From Macrosoma leucophasiata (lineage: Eukaryota > Arthropoda > Insecta > Lepidoptera > Hedylidae), in contig JAWQUS010000026.1 in assembly GCA_036365455.1 (NCBI GenBank), positions 16,696,001 through 16,760,000 of the forward strand: a DNA stretch of 64,000 bases, given 5' to 3'. Below, piece after piece: positions 51,881-63,564 of the stretch (position 1 is the stretch's first letter; every line of letters starts with the position of its first letter). The notes below the pieces were generated by a model. That model did not search any database, was not told the DNA's origin, and saw only the letters and a program-made list of their open reading frames with translations. A program made the translations under genes and the position numbers.

Positions 51881-52699
51881 TTTTCATAAATTTAAGATAA
51901 ATAATTCTGAAATTATATGAGAATGGGACCAGAAAATTGCCCCTTTAAAATACCTTTATATTTATATCCAAAATTAATGGAGCAAAAATATGAAATAATA
52001 AAAGAAAATTACGATACAAAAGATAACAGGAAAACCACATTAAAATACAACATACGAAATTTTTGAATTCGAAACATTGCGAAAGCGAGTCCAACTCGCA
52101 CTTGACCGATTTGAAACTTCATCGTAATAGTTTCAAGCGATTCACGCTTGGCTAGACGATGACAAGGACAACGTCGATGTGTAGGAGTATGAAAGGGACA
52201 GCGGTATGTATGATGGACGGGCCGAGTCTGGCGCGGCGACATAGGCCGTAGCTCAAACAGCGCCACGTACTTTCTCATCCCCATACTAAAATAAACTATC
52301 GTTTACTTTTTATGCTCGCCTGGTATATTTAGACTATATTGTCGTGGCGTTATACTGTAAAAAGTGCTAAGTGGATGATTTATATTAAGTGCGGAGCGTT
52401 ACGTGGTTACGGCTTCCGGGGTAATTATTAAGCTTCTGAACTCTCAGTATTATGACGGTGCTGCGATAGAATAATTCATTAATGCTCAATCGGAATGGTC
52501 CTTTGTCGGTGGGCATTAAGACCCTGGACACGTGCTCTAGTGGCTAAACATTAGCTTAGTACCGCAACAACGTGTTAAATGCAGTGCAGAGCATAGTAAA
52601 TATGATAGTAGGTATGTCCTTACTTGCATGATGTCCCGGTACATTCTGCCAAATTCGTGCGAAGAACAAGGTTTTTGCCAGAAGAGGAAAATAGGCATA
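51881..52699. other. No recognised gene; Helitron-like scrap
   Basis: AGCGAGTCCAACTCGCACTT at 52085-52104 is a common lepidopteran repeat motif. The 91-codon minus frame at 52009-52284 has no recognisable domain. Confidence 0.45.
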
Positions 52700-52937
52700 G
52701 TTCCTCCATTGATGGTACGTGAATACCGTTGTCTGTAAACATCTGCATAAAATCCAGAGATTTCAATGTAGATGTGAAGCTACTTCTGAGGTCTTAGTTC
52801 TTCTGCCGGAAATCACAGGAACGTAGATTAATAAATAACCTCTTAAACAAGATAGCGCTGAACACTACCATTTATCGGCAAGTAGAATAGGAAAAAGTGC
52901 CTACGTCTACGAACACCGTCACTGGAGCTCTACCACA
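52700..52937 (-). mobile_element. Family A copy, diverged
   Basis: CATTGATGGTACGTGAATAC, CAAGATAGCGCTGAACACTA and CACTGGAGCTCTACCAC in family order; lacks the A-tail end. Confidence 0.7.
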
Positions 52938-53552
52938 AAAAAAGTAACACTTGCAAAGTAACTCATACCTATTTAATAATTAGAATGAATATATAAATTT
53001 TTCAAAAGTACCTACGTATTCACAAGATTTTGTACTTCTACTATTGATTCGTGTTTTTTACGTAGTTAATAAAACGACTGAATAGGTATAAATGTATGTA
53101 CTTACTAGTAGCGGTTTACGATCATTTACACAATTTTTCGATTTAAATCAATCTAAATATACTAAATCTAATCTTTAAATAAATAGTGTACCGTTATAGG
53201 TAGGTATACTCTATAAAATACATACCGATCAATGTAGATATTATTATCCCATTTTTTAAAATAAATACATAGATTATTCGTAATAGTCTACGACAGCTGG
53301 TTTAAAGTTCGAACAACCGCTTTGTTCGTACTTGTCAATATAGGTACACATACATTACGTTAGGTAACAAAAAAAAAAACATTAAATAAATTAAGTTCGT
53401 CTATGCCTTAATTAGCAAAGTTTGTTAATTAGTTAAAACGGGGCTGGACACTGATGAATAACGCAAAGCCACCATGTGCGCACAAAAATCGCAACTAAAT
53501 ATTTCTTTTTAGGGTTCCACGCCGAAATATGAACATAATTTGAAATTTAATT

Positions 53553-53650
53553 TGACGACCCGGTTAGTCCAGAATTGCTAAACACAACCATTTGCAGATC
53601 TGCAAGGTAAGGTAAGAGCTCCAACCTTGGAACTCTAACACCAGTAAAAG
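53553..53650. mobile_element. SINE-D head fragment joined to family A 5' fragment
   Basis: GACGACCCGGTTAGTCCAG (plus) runs directly into AATTGCTAAACACAACCATT..CTCTAACACCAGTAAAAG (minus family A). Confidence 0.7.
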
Positions 53651-55311
53651 CGTTAGTTTTGCACTGGAATAAAATCTGTTTACCACGTGAGTAAATAAGT
53701 TGACGTGTATAATATAAAATAATAATACATACCTGTTCCCTACAGTGGCAACACAAGTTATGTTTCTGTACAATGGCAACACAATTTTTTAAATTTAAAA
53801 AAGGTAAAAAATTGTCTTCAATTCGCTTCCGGTTTGTGTGATCCATTAAAACGCTATTTGTTTCCAAGTTCTTCTATTATTTTCAAGAACCAACCATACA
53901 ACTTAAAATTAGAAGCATCGACATACAAGTCAGCTTAAATACCTTGGTTCATAGAAAAATGTATTGAAACAATCTACATCCGACAAATAAATGGAGCAGG
54001 TATTTATGCGTATCCTATCTATTAAACGTGACGAAACCCGATGCCCGGGTCCGCACATTCATGCGTTTCTTTTAATTACACGCAATAAAAATTACACTTA
54101 AGAATGTTTCGTGTACGTAGGAATGTGCGAGTATATTAATTACAAAATATCCGAGTTCAATTCTGAAATAAAAAACTCAGTTTACGGCCCACGGAGTTTC
54201 TAACTCTGCAATCTATATTCTGATTTAATAAAGACCATTCATAATTATCTAGCGCTAGACTTTATTAGCAGGTTAGAGAAAAACTGTCTTAGAATTTACA
54301 CATATTGAAGACCATGATGTAAAAAAAAACTAATTTGCAACTATGCCGGCTAACTACAATGTTGAAATAAATGATAAATGTGTCGGATGGGAAAACGAAT
54401 TAATTTTAAATCGCCTTTAAGTCAGTAAGCACGAAATAGGATTATTCTTATTTACTCCGGATTTTTTTCGAATCCTAAATACGTTTTTTTTTAGATACTG
54501 TTTTTAAAAAGTACAAGGGAAAGTAGGTACATAAATATTGTCTTTGAAACATCTAGTCAATATCAGTTTTTAACATATGACGATTCTAAACGTTGGGGGA
54601 GTTGTGAGATTGACTCAAAACGGCTTTTAAAAATGACTGAACATTATGACGTCACGGGTGGTAAAAACTCTTGTGACTTGTGCGTGGTGAAATAACATTA
54701 CATTTAAAAATATCTCAATATATACCTATATAAGATGTTGCAAATCGAATAAAGAATCTAAAAGTGGAATTATTTTAAGGTTAACCTTGTTTTTCACAGT
54801 TTTTTCGTCAACTCCAATTTTCATAATTATGTTCTTATCCCATCTTTTTCAAGTCGCTTTAAAATGTATTAATAACTAGTGAAGCCTTTGTTAAGTTTAG
54901 TTCATTATAACAAACATAAAGTAAAACACTCTTTGAGCGATAAATTGAGCGTTATAGTTTTTCTGATAGCTATACGACAATAATGGCACACATTTCGGGT
55001 AACGAGAAGTTATGGGCGAACATAATTATACTCGTAGTAATATTGCTAATGAGCTACAAGGCCTTCGATCGAACTCTTTGATTTTAACGATTTTGATGAT
55101 ATCCAACAGTGTACAAAAGGATATACATAAATAAACATCTAAATGCAAAATATTTTTTTCGTGTAAGCTTAATATACAAGCTTAGTATATTTTTATTTTG
55201 AAAGTATGAAGTGATGACCACATCGATGACAGGCGATATTTTATTGTTGTAGAGTAAGGCAAACTACAAAAATAAAACAGAACAGTAAATAAAAATAGGT
55301 TAGGGGGACTC
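53651..55311. other. No recognised gene
   Basis: AT-rich, few repeats, no conserved frame. Confidence 0.5.
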
Positions 55312-55402
55312 GAGGGCGTATACCGTATTAGCCTAGATTAGGTTACCGCATTACCCTAATCTATCTGCCGCCAAATGGTAGTGTTCAGCACTATCGTGTG
55401 TC
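55312..55402 (+). mobile_element. Family A 5' fragment
   Basis: ACTCGAGGGCGTATACCGTA to CAGCACTATCGTGT, with an internal AGATTAGG duplication; joins the flank of the 33-bp array. Confidence 0.7.
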
Positions 55403-55525
55403 TTTGTGTGTTACTTTATATCATTGCGGGCGCACGGCGGTTGTGAACGCACCCACATTCTCTTGCTAGCATTGCAAAGCTTTATTCTGCTAAATTCGAG
55501 ATTCAAATTAATTCAAGGTGGGCTT

Positions 55526-55826
55526 GCGGCGTGTCTGCGGCGAGATAGCGGCGTATCTGCGGCGAGCATTCCGCGAGCTCGCGGTGTATCTGCGGCGAGC
55601 AGTCCGCGAGCTCGCGTCGTATCTGCGGCGAGCATTCCGCGAGCTCGCGGTGTATCTGCGGCGAGCAGTCTGCGAGCTCGCGTCGTATCTGCGACGAGCA
55701 GTCCGCGAGCTCGCGGTGTATCTGCGCCGAGCAGTCCGCGAGCTCGCGTCGTATCTGCGGCGAACATGCCGCGAGCTCACGGTGATATCGCAGCCAGCAC
55801 TCGCATCACGCCACGAGCTCGCGACT
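55526..55826. repeat. 33-bp tandem array with palindromic core
   Basis: Seven regularly spaced units (cores at 55572, 55605, ... 55770) plus degenerate edges. Each unit contains the self-complementary 12-mer CGCGAGCTCGCG, perfect in five of seven, followed by TATCTGCGGCGAGCA-like sequence. Units alternate between GGTGTATC and GTCGTATC after the core, giving a 66-bp higher-order period. Because 33 is divisible by 3, several frames stay open and encode an 11-residue repeat (VSAASSPRARG on +). I do not consider it coding. Confidence 0.9.
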
Positions 55827-56484
55827 CAATCGTCTCGCTGTAAAATCGCTAGTCTGAAAATGCACTAAGAGTGTGTTATCACGCACAATCAATTGAATCG
55901 GCGCGTTGGTTGGGAAGAACTTTTCTACAAAAGTAAAAAGAAAAAACTGCAAATTGAAACTTAAAATTCAATCGAAATGCACTATCATAACCTATCAAAC
56001 ACGAATAATATGATACACCGTTAATAAACAAACATTATCAAGATTAATGTTAGGCAAAGTAACGTGGCCATACGTCCTATTTTGATCGGGACAGTCCTAT
56101 CATAAACAGAAGAAAATCGTACCCACCACGATTATTATCGGGGCCTTACTTTAGCAGCTGCTTAAATATTTAAGCTGAGAGCGATTCGCGCTTGCGAATT
56201 GAAGTTGGCCGTTGAAGTAAACTACGGCCGTCTTGAGATGTGCCGTCTACATACGTCTAATTAAAAAAAAAACATTTCCCAAGACGAAAACTCGTCTTCG
56301 TAATCTGCTATCGTAGGTTAAGGAGTTAAAACATCTGGATGTAGCTCAGGAGATTGTCCGACGAACCTTATTGACAAGGATCTCGCTCGACCAATACCAT
56401 AAAAGGCTCACATGGGAAAATATATGGGATATTTCCACCTAATAGGCAACATCAAAAATATCGATTTCATCGCCTTTATAAGTA
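55827..56484. other. No recognised gene
   Basis: Mixed AT-rich DNA; no assignable repeat. Confidence 0.5.
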
Positions 56485-56565
56485 TCTGGTGGTTTAGTCG
56501 AGGAAAGTTACTCTGGGGTCCTGAATTCGATCCCGGGCGGAGGAGTAAGTGTTATTAGTGAATTG
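56485..56565 (+). mobile_element. tRNA-like SINE head
   Basis: GTGGTTTAGTCGAGGAAAGT (A-box region) and ATTCGATCCCGGGC (B-box region) 30 bases apart, with a TAAGTGTTATTAGTGAATTG tail. No acceptor-stem pairing, so not a tRNA gene. Confidence 0.6.
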
Positions 56566-57206
56566 CTATGACATACAGCTAGCGTAAGTACTATCTTTTC
56601 GGTAGACGGAATGAGAGAGATCCATATGACATAGATGATCCATATTCAAATTATATCGAATCTTGCTATAGCGTGAAAGGGCAACATATAATCATAAACC
56701 TTAGGTTTCATACAGACGAGCGATTTAGTCGTCGACGCGTCGACAGCAGCCACTGATGTGTTGCGACGGCTGCCATCAACTTTGATACGCACCCTTACCA
56801 GGACGCGATCAAAATAGGCTGCTGGTCCGTTAATGAAACTGTTCCATTTTGTGACACTAAAAATGGTTACATTAGTATAATGCGAGATGTTCAGTGGCGG
56901 GGTCGAACCCGCGCGCGGCGCCTACCGCCCGCCGCGCCGCCCGTGGGGTATGGCCCGCGGAGTCGTCCAAGTTGTAATATACCCATGCTATATTGAATAT
57001 TACCGAAACACGGCAGTATTGTTACAATAAATGTTGTTGGTGATATGTTTAATAATAATATGAAGACACGTAGGTGGCGTGAGTATTGGCACATTGGTAT
57101 GAGTTTGGAGAGCATAAACTAGTTTTTATTAAAAGGATCAGGGCTAGATTAGTGCGTAAATAAAAATAAAGTTTCATTGGAATTGTACCACTGTATACCT
57201 ACATAC
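56566..57206. other. No recognised gene; short GC patch at 56890-56965
   Basis: The patch contains GGGGTCGAACCCGCG, a reversed B-box-like sequence, next to GCGGCGCCTACCGCCCGCCG. A degraded tRNA-like head is possible. 56715-56775 holds GTCGTCGACGCGTCGAC, a local palindrome. Confidence 0.4.
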
Positions 57207-57494
57207 ATTTTTTTAATGTAATGGAAGTGGCAAACAAGCATGCAGTTCACATTGATGTTAAGTGATGACTGCAGCCTATAGACACCCACACAAAGACCAA
57301 GGTCAAAATGCAGATGCGTTACCACTCCTGAGGCCTAAGGTGTTATGCCTCTGTGCCGGAAATTACAGGGCCGTACATTACCACCTGACCGGAACACGAT
57401 AGTGCTGAACACTACCATTTAGCGGCAAGTATGTTAGGTAATGCGGTGATGCCTACGCCCGCGAGCTCTGTCACTGGGGCTCTACCGCCAGTAT
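57207..57494 (-). mobile_element. Family A copy
   Basis: Full length, minus: TTTTTTTAATGTAATGGAAG to CTCTACCGCCAGTA. Very little diverged. Confidence 0.93.
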
Positions 57495-57943
57495 TCAGAG
57501 CATTTTCTCGCAAGCCTAAATTTGCACGGCGCTTAAGCGCTTTTAGTGTTATCTGTGAACGCATCATACTTAAGGTAAGTGTTGACAGCGTTATATCTTC
57601 CCACTTTCCCATAGTATAAATTATACCTATGCAACGGAAACGTCAGCATAATCAAAAATGCTAATGCACTAGATGGTTTCGATTGATTGGAGCGTGTGAA
57701 GGTCGATCCAGAGCAGAATATAGTCCGCGCTGTGTCCATCAGCCGCGTCTTCATCCATTAACATATTAATGAACAGGTGATATTTAATTGATTATAAAAC
57801 TTAAACGTTTCCCGTTTCCATACAAAAGTCAAACACCTTTTAAAAAGATCGTATTAAACTAAACGATTTCTCTGTAAACAGAATAGTGTGATATGAAACA
57901 GGGTTCCTATACAGAACAGTTGAGTTCCGATTTCTAGAGTTAA

Positions 57944-58642
57944 GTGTGTAAACACACTATGCCGAAGCTACGCGACGGAAGTTCAGCGGCTGATTTTATG
58001 TTCTGACGTATTCGGTTGATATGACCCACTATATGTAAGTGCCGAACTCACGCGGCAGAACTTCCGTTCAGCGTAGTGTGTGTCGGCATGGTATGTGAAT
58101 TCAGCAATCGAACTGAACCATAGAGCAACACGAGCCACCGGCCGCGTCGGTCTGGAAGGGAGTAGCCATAGCGTTTATTACCGATGCAAAACAGTCTGTC
58201 ATTTTTTGCGAGGGGAAATGCGTGCGACACAAACGCACACTACAAAAATCGTCTGTTACTACGAAACTCACACCTTGAGTTTAACAAACTACAGAAACAA
58301 TTTCACGCACACATTTAAACATCTAGGCGACAGGTATAGGCCCATTTGGACTTGCACGTTGACAGAGGGGAAGGCCTGCATTTGGCTACTCCCCTCCGGT
58401 GTTGCTCTATGAACTGAACCGAACGCTGTACGCTATAACGCAGCGTAATTTCGATATAGTGTGTCGGCATTGTATGTGAATTCAGCAATCGAACCGAACT
58501 TTCGGTCGTGCGCCCGACCGAAGTAACGCTGTACGATATACTGCACCGTAATTTGGATATTGTGTCAGTAACTCAGATAGTATTGCAGGCGTAATAGTGC
58601 CGAACTTCTATCGCGTAGCGGCGGCATAGTGTGTTTACACAC
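57944..58642. mobile_element. Non-autonomous DNA element with ~40-bp TIRs, carrying MITE-H
   Basis: The left end GTGTGTAAACACACTATGCC and the right end GGCATAGTGTGTTTACACAC are exact complements, and the similarity extends to about 40 bases (CTACGCGA..GAAGTTC). The interior has a direct duplication (GGCATNGTATGTGAATTCAG at 58085 and 58468) on either side of the MITE-H insertion. Without MITE-H it would be about 400 bp. No coding capacity. Confidence 0.85.
58119..58411 (-). mobile_element. MITE-H copy with perfect 8-bp target duplication
   Basis: CATAGAGCAACACGAGCCAC at the left; the right end is shortened but ends GTTGCTCTATG. AACTGAAC at 58111-58118 and 58412-58419. Confidence 0.92.
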
Positions 58643-58746
58643 GAAATCAAAGATAAAAAACTTCTTTAACTTTGGTCAAAGAAAAATAAGTTACCCAATA
58701 GAACTGAGTCAGTCCACACAGGGAACGATTTGTAGTTAGATCGCCG

Positions 58747-58785
58747 GATCGCCGCTTATCAGTACCCTACTGATAAGCGGCGATC
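58747..58785. repeat. Perfect 18-bp-arm hairpin within a triple repeat
   Basis: GATCGCCGCTTATCAGTA and its complement flank CCC. A third copy of TAGTTAGATCGCCG lies at 58732-58745, so the right arm can pair with two alternative partners. Confidence 0.8.
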
Positions 58786-58799
58786 TAACTACGGCGACG

Positions 58800-59334
58800 C
58801 GACAGGGCGCTGCAAGGAAGGGCACGATAAATCGTGTAGTGTAATAGGCCTTTATGGTGACCGATTGCTTTGAATATTCATGTGTGCCTGGTACATGCGT
58901 ATCACTCCCTCATTACGCCCACAGTGGAAGTGAGCGAACATGACACATGGCACAACATACAGAGTGGCTACTAGGGCGACATGATTTTTATCTACTATAT
59001 TTTTTTATTCGTTAATGACGATTAGAAGATTTTTTTTTCAACTGTTTGAAAAGTACGCCGTACTAATTACTTAAGGCTTACTTTTTCTTTTTTATCGACT
59101 TCTGTTTAATATGATGATGTATCCATCCAAACTACTTAGTTATTTTATCAAAAACAATTAAGTATAATATATTTTTTATTCCGTGCAGGTGATTTATAAA
59201 AAACTACTAAATTTAAACATAAAAAGAACTGCAAGTAATGACGTCAATTTGCACAAAAGCTGAATTTTCTTCTGCGGATTGCGAGCTCAATCAGTACGCA
59301 AAACCATAACATTCGTTACACTAAGCCTGGAGTT
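58800..59334. other. No recognised gene
   Basis: AT-rich, nothing assignable. Confidence 0.5.
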
Positions 59335-59461
59335 AAATTAAATTTATTATAACATTTCACATCCTTATCTAACTTAATGAAATCTGTTAAAGTTAGATAA
59401 GGACGTAAAATATTACAATAACTTTAACTTTAACAAATATCTTGGTGCAACCCAGGCTTAT
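59335..59461. mobile_element. MITE copy, left end truncated
   Basis: Same family as 16274-16723: CATCCTTATCTAACTT.. / AAGTTAGATAAGGACG palindrome and a right end ATATCTTGGTGCAACCCAGG CTTA. No nested insertion. Confidence 0.75.
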
Positions 59462-59899
59462 CGAAATAACAAATTATTGTTTTAAGGGTTTTGAGGAAAT
59501 CCTGAAAAAGGTGTGAACATTTTTTAAGTTAAGAAGTCGACAAACACGAAGGCGACAAGTAGGTAAGCAATGGATGGTGAAATGCTGCCTATGTTAATTT
59601 CAGCCGAATAGGGGAATATACCATAGATAGTTTTTCCACGGGAGGCTGCGGTCCATCCTGCGTAATTGAAAGCTGATTCCAAAGGTAAACTAATCCACAT
59701 TTATTAAGAATGTTTACAATGCGTGGATCAATAGTAGCTAATATTTTCGAAAATAAGGCGGGAATGTTGCGACTTACTATTTTATTTTGATGGCCCGGCA
59801 CCGGGTCGCGGCACGGCAAATGTTCGGTTCGCTGCAGCCGGCACTGGCGACTTAAAAATACTAAGCAGAGAGAGGAAAATGTAGACGCCTTGCTTCAGG

Positions 59900-60117
59900 C
59901 ACACCGCGGACACTCCGCCGAAATTCCATACAAACGCTTAATTTGGTCCCTATTACACAGACATCAATTAGTGACGTGTATTTACACGTGCACCTGTGTG
60001 CGTAGCACGTAGAAAATACCAACCGTCGCCCATAAGAGGGGAGGATTGGGTGATGCGGGGAAATCGGGCGGGACGTCGAAGTGTCCATTCTATACGTAGT
60101 ATTATTACATATTCTCT
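59900..60117 (-). mobile_element. Family C element, reversed
   Basis: CACACCGCGGACACTCCGCC to TATTATTACATATTCTCT, 218 bases. Flanks GCTTCAGG and GCCCATAC do not match, so the target duplication is lost or the site rearranged. Confidence 0.85.
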
Positions 60118-61137
60118 GCCCATACCATGACAGGTCATACCATGACATTGCGATTTAGAAAAGAGCAACATTTTGTTTCAATTGTTTCTATGTACGAGTT
60201 TCTCGAGATTTCTACCACATAGGTAGGTATACAAATGTAAAAAAAAACTTATTGTCTACCTTATATGGAGCTCCAAAGTTATTCTGCAAAATATGTATAT
60301 TGAATTTATGTATCATTTATGCGATTTAGTTTTAGCTAGTAGGAGTCACACATTTAGCCAAATGTTTCTAATTCTAAAGTTATGAAATACCGAAATGATT
60401 ACTGAATAAATCACTTTTTGCAACCACTCCGATCAATACGTTTTAAATGACCCACATAAAATATTGATCTATCGCATATTTGATAATAAATGTGTGTAAA
60501 TTATATACAATTATGGTTAGTTTGCTAACATAAATATTGTCGAGAAAGGTGTGCGTTGGCGTTATAAAAAGATATTTTTAAGCTATTGCATAGCTTCTAT
60601 CGAGGGCCTTGAGCGCGGGGACCGAATCCAGAAATTCCGTAACGAAAAACCCTCACGCTCCCCACTCCGACGGGCGCGGAGGTGTGGCTTGAAGGCCGTG
60701 CTGTGGCCGTGCATTGTCTAACGTCGTTTCTTTTCGGCAGTCTTCGACACGGTGTTTGTGTGCGTGCAACTAGACGTATTGTACGACTCTACGAAGCTCG
60801 CACGAATCGAGACGAGCTGCTCCGAAATCGGACGAATACATAAGCAACTGTTTATATGTATTGTAAAATAATACAAATATTTCAAACAATAGTAACTTTT
60901 TTATTTAATAAAAGAAAAAAAAATGTTTTCTTATCGGTCACCACGCTCAAAAAGTGTAACTTGAATTAATATCAAAGAAAAAAAGAAATACTGCATAAAT
61001 AAAATAAATAAATAATTATAATTGCATAAGTTGATACAAAATGCAATAGCTTTACCGCGGCAGTCCCCGAGTGCCACACGTCGATTTTTTTTAGAATTGA
61101 TTGGAAGGTGTCTACTTACTTTCGGAAATTAAGTTGT
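60118..61137. other. No recognised gene; GC-richer repeat-like patch at 60590-60840
   Basis: The patch includes GCATAGCTTCTATCGAGGGC, CCCTCACGCTCCCCACTCCG and GGGCGCGGAGG. I have the impression of a dispersed lepidopteran repeat, class unknown. The rest is AT-rich. Confidence 0.4.
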
Positions 61138-61227
61138 GAAGCATGCAGTTCACTCTGATGATAAGTAAATACTGCAAATGACATCTGCACAAACTGCACG
61201 ACTGAATGCAGATAAACGCGTGCCTTG
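61138..61227 (-). mobile_element. Family A fragment abutting MITE-H
   Basis: GAAGCATGCAGTTCACTCTG and ATGCAGATAAACGCGTGCC; diverged, ends at the MITE-H boundary. Confidence 0.6.
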
Positions 61228-61544
61228 CATAGAGCAACACGGGCCACCGGCCGCGGCGGACCGGAGGGGAGTAGCCATATGCAGGCTTATCCCTCCGTAT
61301 TCAAAGTATAAGCCCACGTGGGATTATGCCTGCCGCCTAGATGTTTAAATGTGTGCGTGAAATTGTTTATGTATTTTGTTAAAGTCAAGGTGTGACTTTC
61401 GTAGTACCTAATAGACGATTTTTGTAGTGTGAGTGTAACACGTATTTCCCCCTGCAAAAAATGACAGACTGTTTTGCATCGGTAATAAACGCTATGGCTA
61501 CTCCCCTCTGGTCCGCCGCGGCCGGTGGCCCGTGTTGCTCTATG
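61228..61544 (+). mobile_element. MITE-H, most complete copy
   Basis: 317 bases with ~52-base terminal inverted repeats: CATAGAGCAACACGGGCCAC..GGAGTAGCCATA and the complement TATGGCTACTCCCCTCTGG..GTTGCTCTATG. The 8-base flanks (GTGCCTTG, CTTTCTGG) do not match, so no target duplication is claimed for this copy. Confidence 0.92.
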
Positions 61545-61860
61545 CTTTCTGGATAAGCGACATTAAAAATTACTAGGAGTTAATAAGTTACAAAAGGTTA
61601 TCAAATTGAAATAAAGGTCAATTGGCTTTATGTCGTGTTCACACAGACATTAATTAAAATATGGCCATGTAGTGTGTTCTAATTGACAAATAGTGTTCGT
61701 TTCATAGTATGTTAGTATAAACGAGGGACCTGTTTTATAAGGTAATTTAGTATGTATTTAATTCTGGTTTTAACTATCGACAGCCACCTGATGGTAAGTG
61801 GCGCGTCACCGCCAGTGTTTGTGTATGCAGAAACAATGAATAAGAACCAAATCGTCACAG

Positions 61861-61947
61861 TCAAATTATCTTTATTTATAACTATGTAACTGATCATTGG
61901 ATGCCATTCTCAACCGAACTATCAATCTCTACTTACTTATCAATTTT
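61861..61947 (+). repeat. 87-bp direct duplication, left copy
   Basis: Matches 62259-62345 over the full 87 bases with about six differences. It begins TCAAATTATCTTTATTTATA. The two copies exactly bracket the family A element at 61948-62258. Confidence 0.9.
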
Positions 61948-62258
61948 TACTGGTGGTAGAGCTCAAGTGACGGAGCTTGCGGGCGTGAGCACCACCGCAT
62001 TAGAAATTAAAGAAAACCACCGCATTACATGGTAGTGTTGAGCACTATCGTGTTCCGGTCAGGTGATAATGTACGGCCCAGTACATTATCACCCAGTAAT
62101 TTCCGGCACAGAGGCATAAAACCTTAAGCCTCAGGAGTGGTAACGCATCTCCATTTTGACCTTGGTCTTTGTGTAAGTGTCTATAGGCTGCAGTCATCAC
62201 TTAACATCAATGTGAACTACATGTTTGTTTGCCACGTCCATTACATTAAAATACAGAG
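61948..62258 (+). mobile_element. Family A copy between long direct repeats
   Basis: TACTGGTGGTAGAGCTCAAG to CCATTACATTAAAATACAG, with a filler AAATTAAAGAAAACCACCGC near the front and a duplicated GTACATTATCACCCAGTA motif in the middle. Confidence 0.88.
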
Positions 62259-62345
62259 TCAAATTATCTTTATTTATAACTATGTAACTGATCCTTTGAT
62301 GCCATTCTCAACAGAACTATAAATTTCTACTTACTTATTAATTTT
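62259..62345 (+). repeat. 87-bp direct duplication, right copy
   Basis: See 61861-61947. Too long for a usual 5-20 bp retroposon target duplication. Confidence 0.9.
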
Positions 62346-62385
62346 AAACGATAATTGACGACTGACCATTGTATGCATGGAAGAT

Positions 62386-62475
62386 ATCCAGGTATGTCAG
62401 GACCCGGATATCTGGCGCTCTACACTCTCTGCTACCCCGTTAGGGACCTGGCGTGAAGATACATACATACTAACC
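62386..62475 (+). mobile_element. LINE 3' terminal fragment
   Basis: TATGTCAGGACCCGGATATC, CTACACTCTCTGCTACCCCG, then GTGAAGATACATACATA. Confidence 0.7.
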
Positions 62476-63564
62476 ATTACGTCAAGGACCATTACGTAAG
62501 GTTTAGATTGGAAAAGTTAGTCTAGTGATGAAGTTTTCTTAAAAATCCTAAATTGCCGCGCTACTATTTTTTTTCAAAAGAGCCTTCTCTTATCGAAATC
62601 GGTCCAATCGTTCTCGAGTTTTACGCTCAGCAACACATTTAAGGATTCCTTTTTTTTATACAGACTAATATAATAAATACATGAAGTATTTAAAAAAAGA
62701 ACAATGACTTTTTAAAACAAACATAAAGTGAACACGAAGCATTTATTTTTACAGCCGAAATAAATAACGTTTTGAATAACCGTTTAAACAAAATATAAAG
62801 TAGAACAGAACATTTATAAACTAGATTGTGTAATTGTATAAACAAGTGACTCAATAACACAATTCTTTTACGTTAAGTTGTCACGTAATTTAGTCTGTAA
62901 GTAAAAAGAGGTTTAATGTCCATTGCATATAATCAGGGGAATGCTCCGAGATAAAATATATCCGAGATGCCACAGGGACATAATGTTATTTACAATCGGC
63001 ATCCGTTCTCTGTCAGAGACTTTATGTTTATACAGGTATGAATGAATAGTATTGAATAACAACGGTATGAATTGTGGGTGCGATACGGGACTTCGAAAAG
63101 TTGTAAGTATCAAAGATCTTTATGAACGTTTTTTACAATATGCCATGTTTGTATGCAGGGGTATAGAGGTAGGTAGGTATACACAGCAAATGAAAAAAAA
63201 ACTGCAGGTGAATTTAGAAATTAAAGAAAAAAAATTGACTTTGATCAAAATTGTGACTACAGGATAACGGTAACTACTGCAGCTGCACTAAGCCAGACTT
63301 ACCTATCGGGGCGGGCTACAGTAGCTTAGTTATTGCGAAAAGAAAAAACATTACAAATCCTTTAAGCCTGAACTTTGATCTTATAGGAACAATAAATCAT
63401 ACACTTATTTTGATTTTCTTAAAAAATATAGATAGATACATGGGGCCAGTAGAAGGTCGGTTTTTCATTAAAAAAACCGGTAGTTGATCACGTCATCGGT
63501 CTAGGGACTGAAGTTTTGTTACTGACAAGGAACCTGAAGAATGCATTTAATCGAATAAATATTT
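62476..63564. other. No recognised gene; Helitron-like scrap at 62570-62670
   Basis: GAAATCGGTCCAATCGTTCT CGAGTTTTACGCTCAGC at 62598 is a reversed Helitron-like piece. The remainder is AT-rich with no conserved frame. Confidence 0.5.

Noticed and set aside
55572..55781. CRISPR-like regular spacing
   Set aside because: The spacers are as conserved as the repeats; it is a simple tandem array in animal DNA.
55406..55843. 145-codon frame with VSAASSPRARG repeats, and antisense equivalents
   Set aside because: Open frames arise because the 33-bp tandem unit is a multiple of three; several frames on both strands are open alike.
56891..57115. Minus-strand frame ending in an Arg/Gly-rich segment
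   Set aside because: The segment is a short GC-rich patch with a B-box-like motif; a degraded tRNA-like repeat is more likely than a gene.
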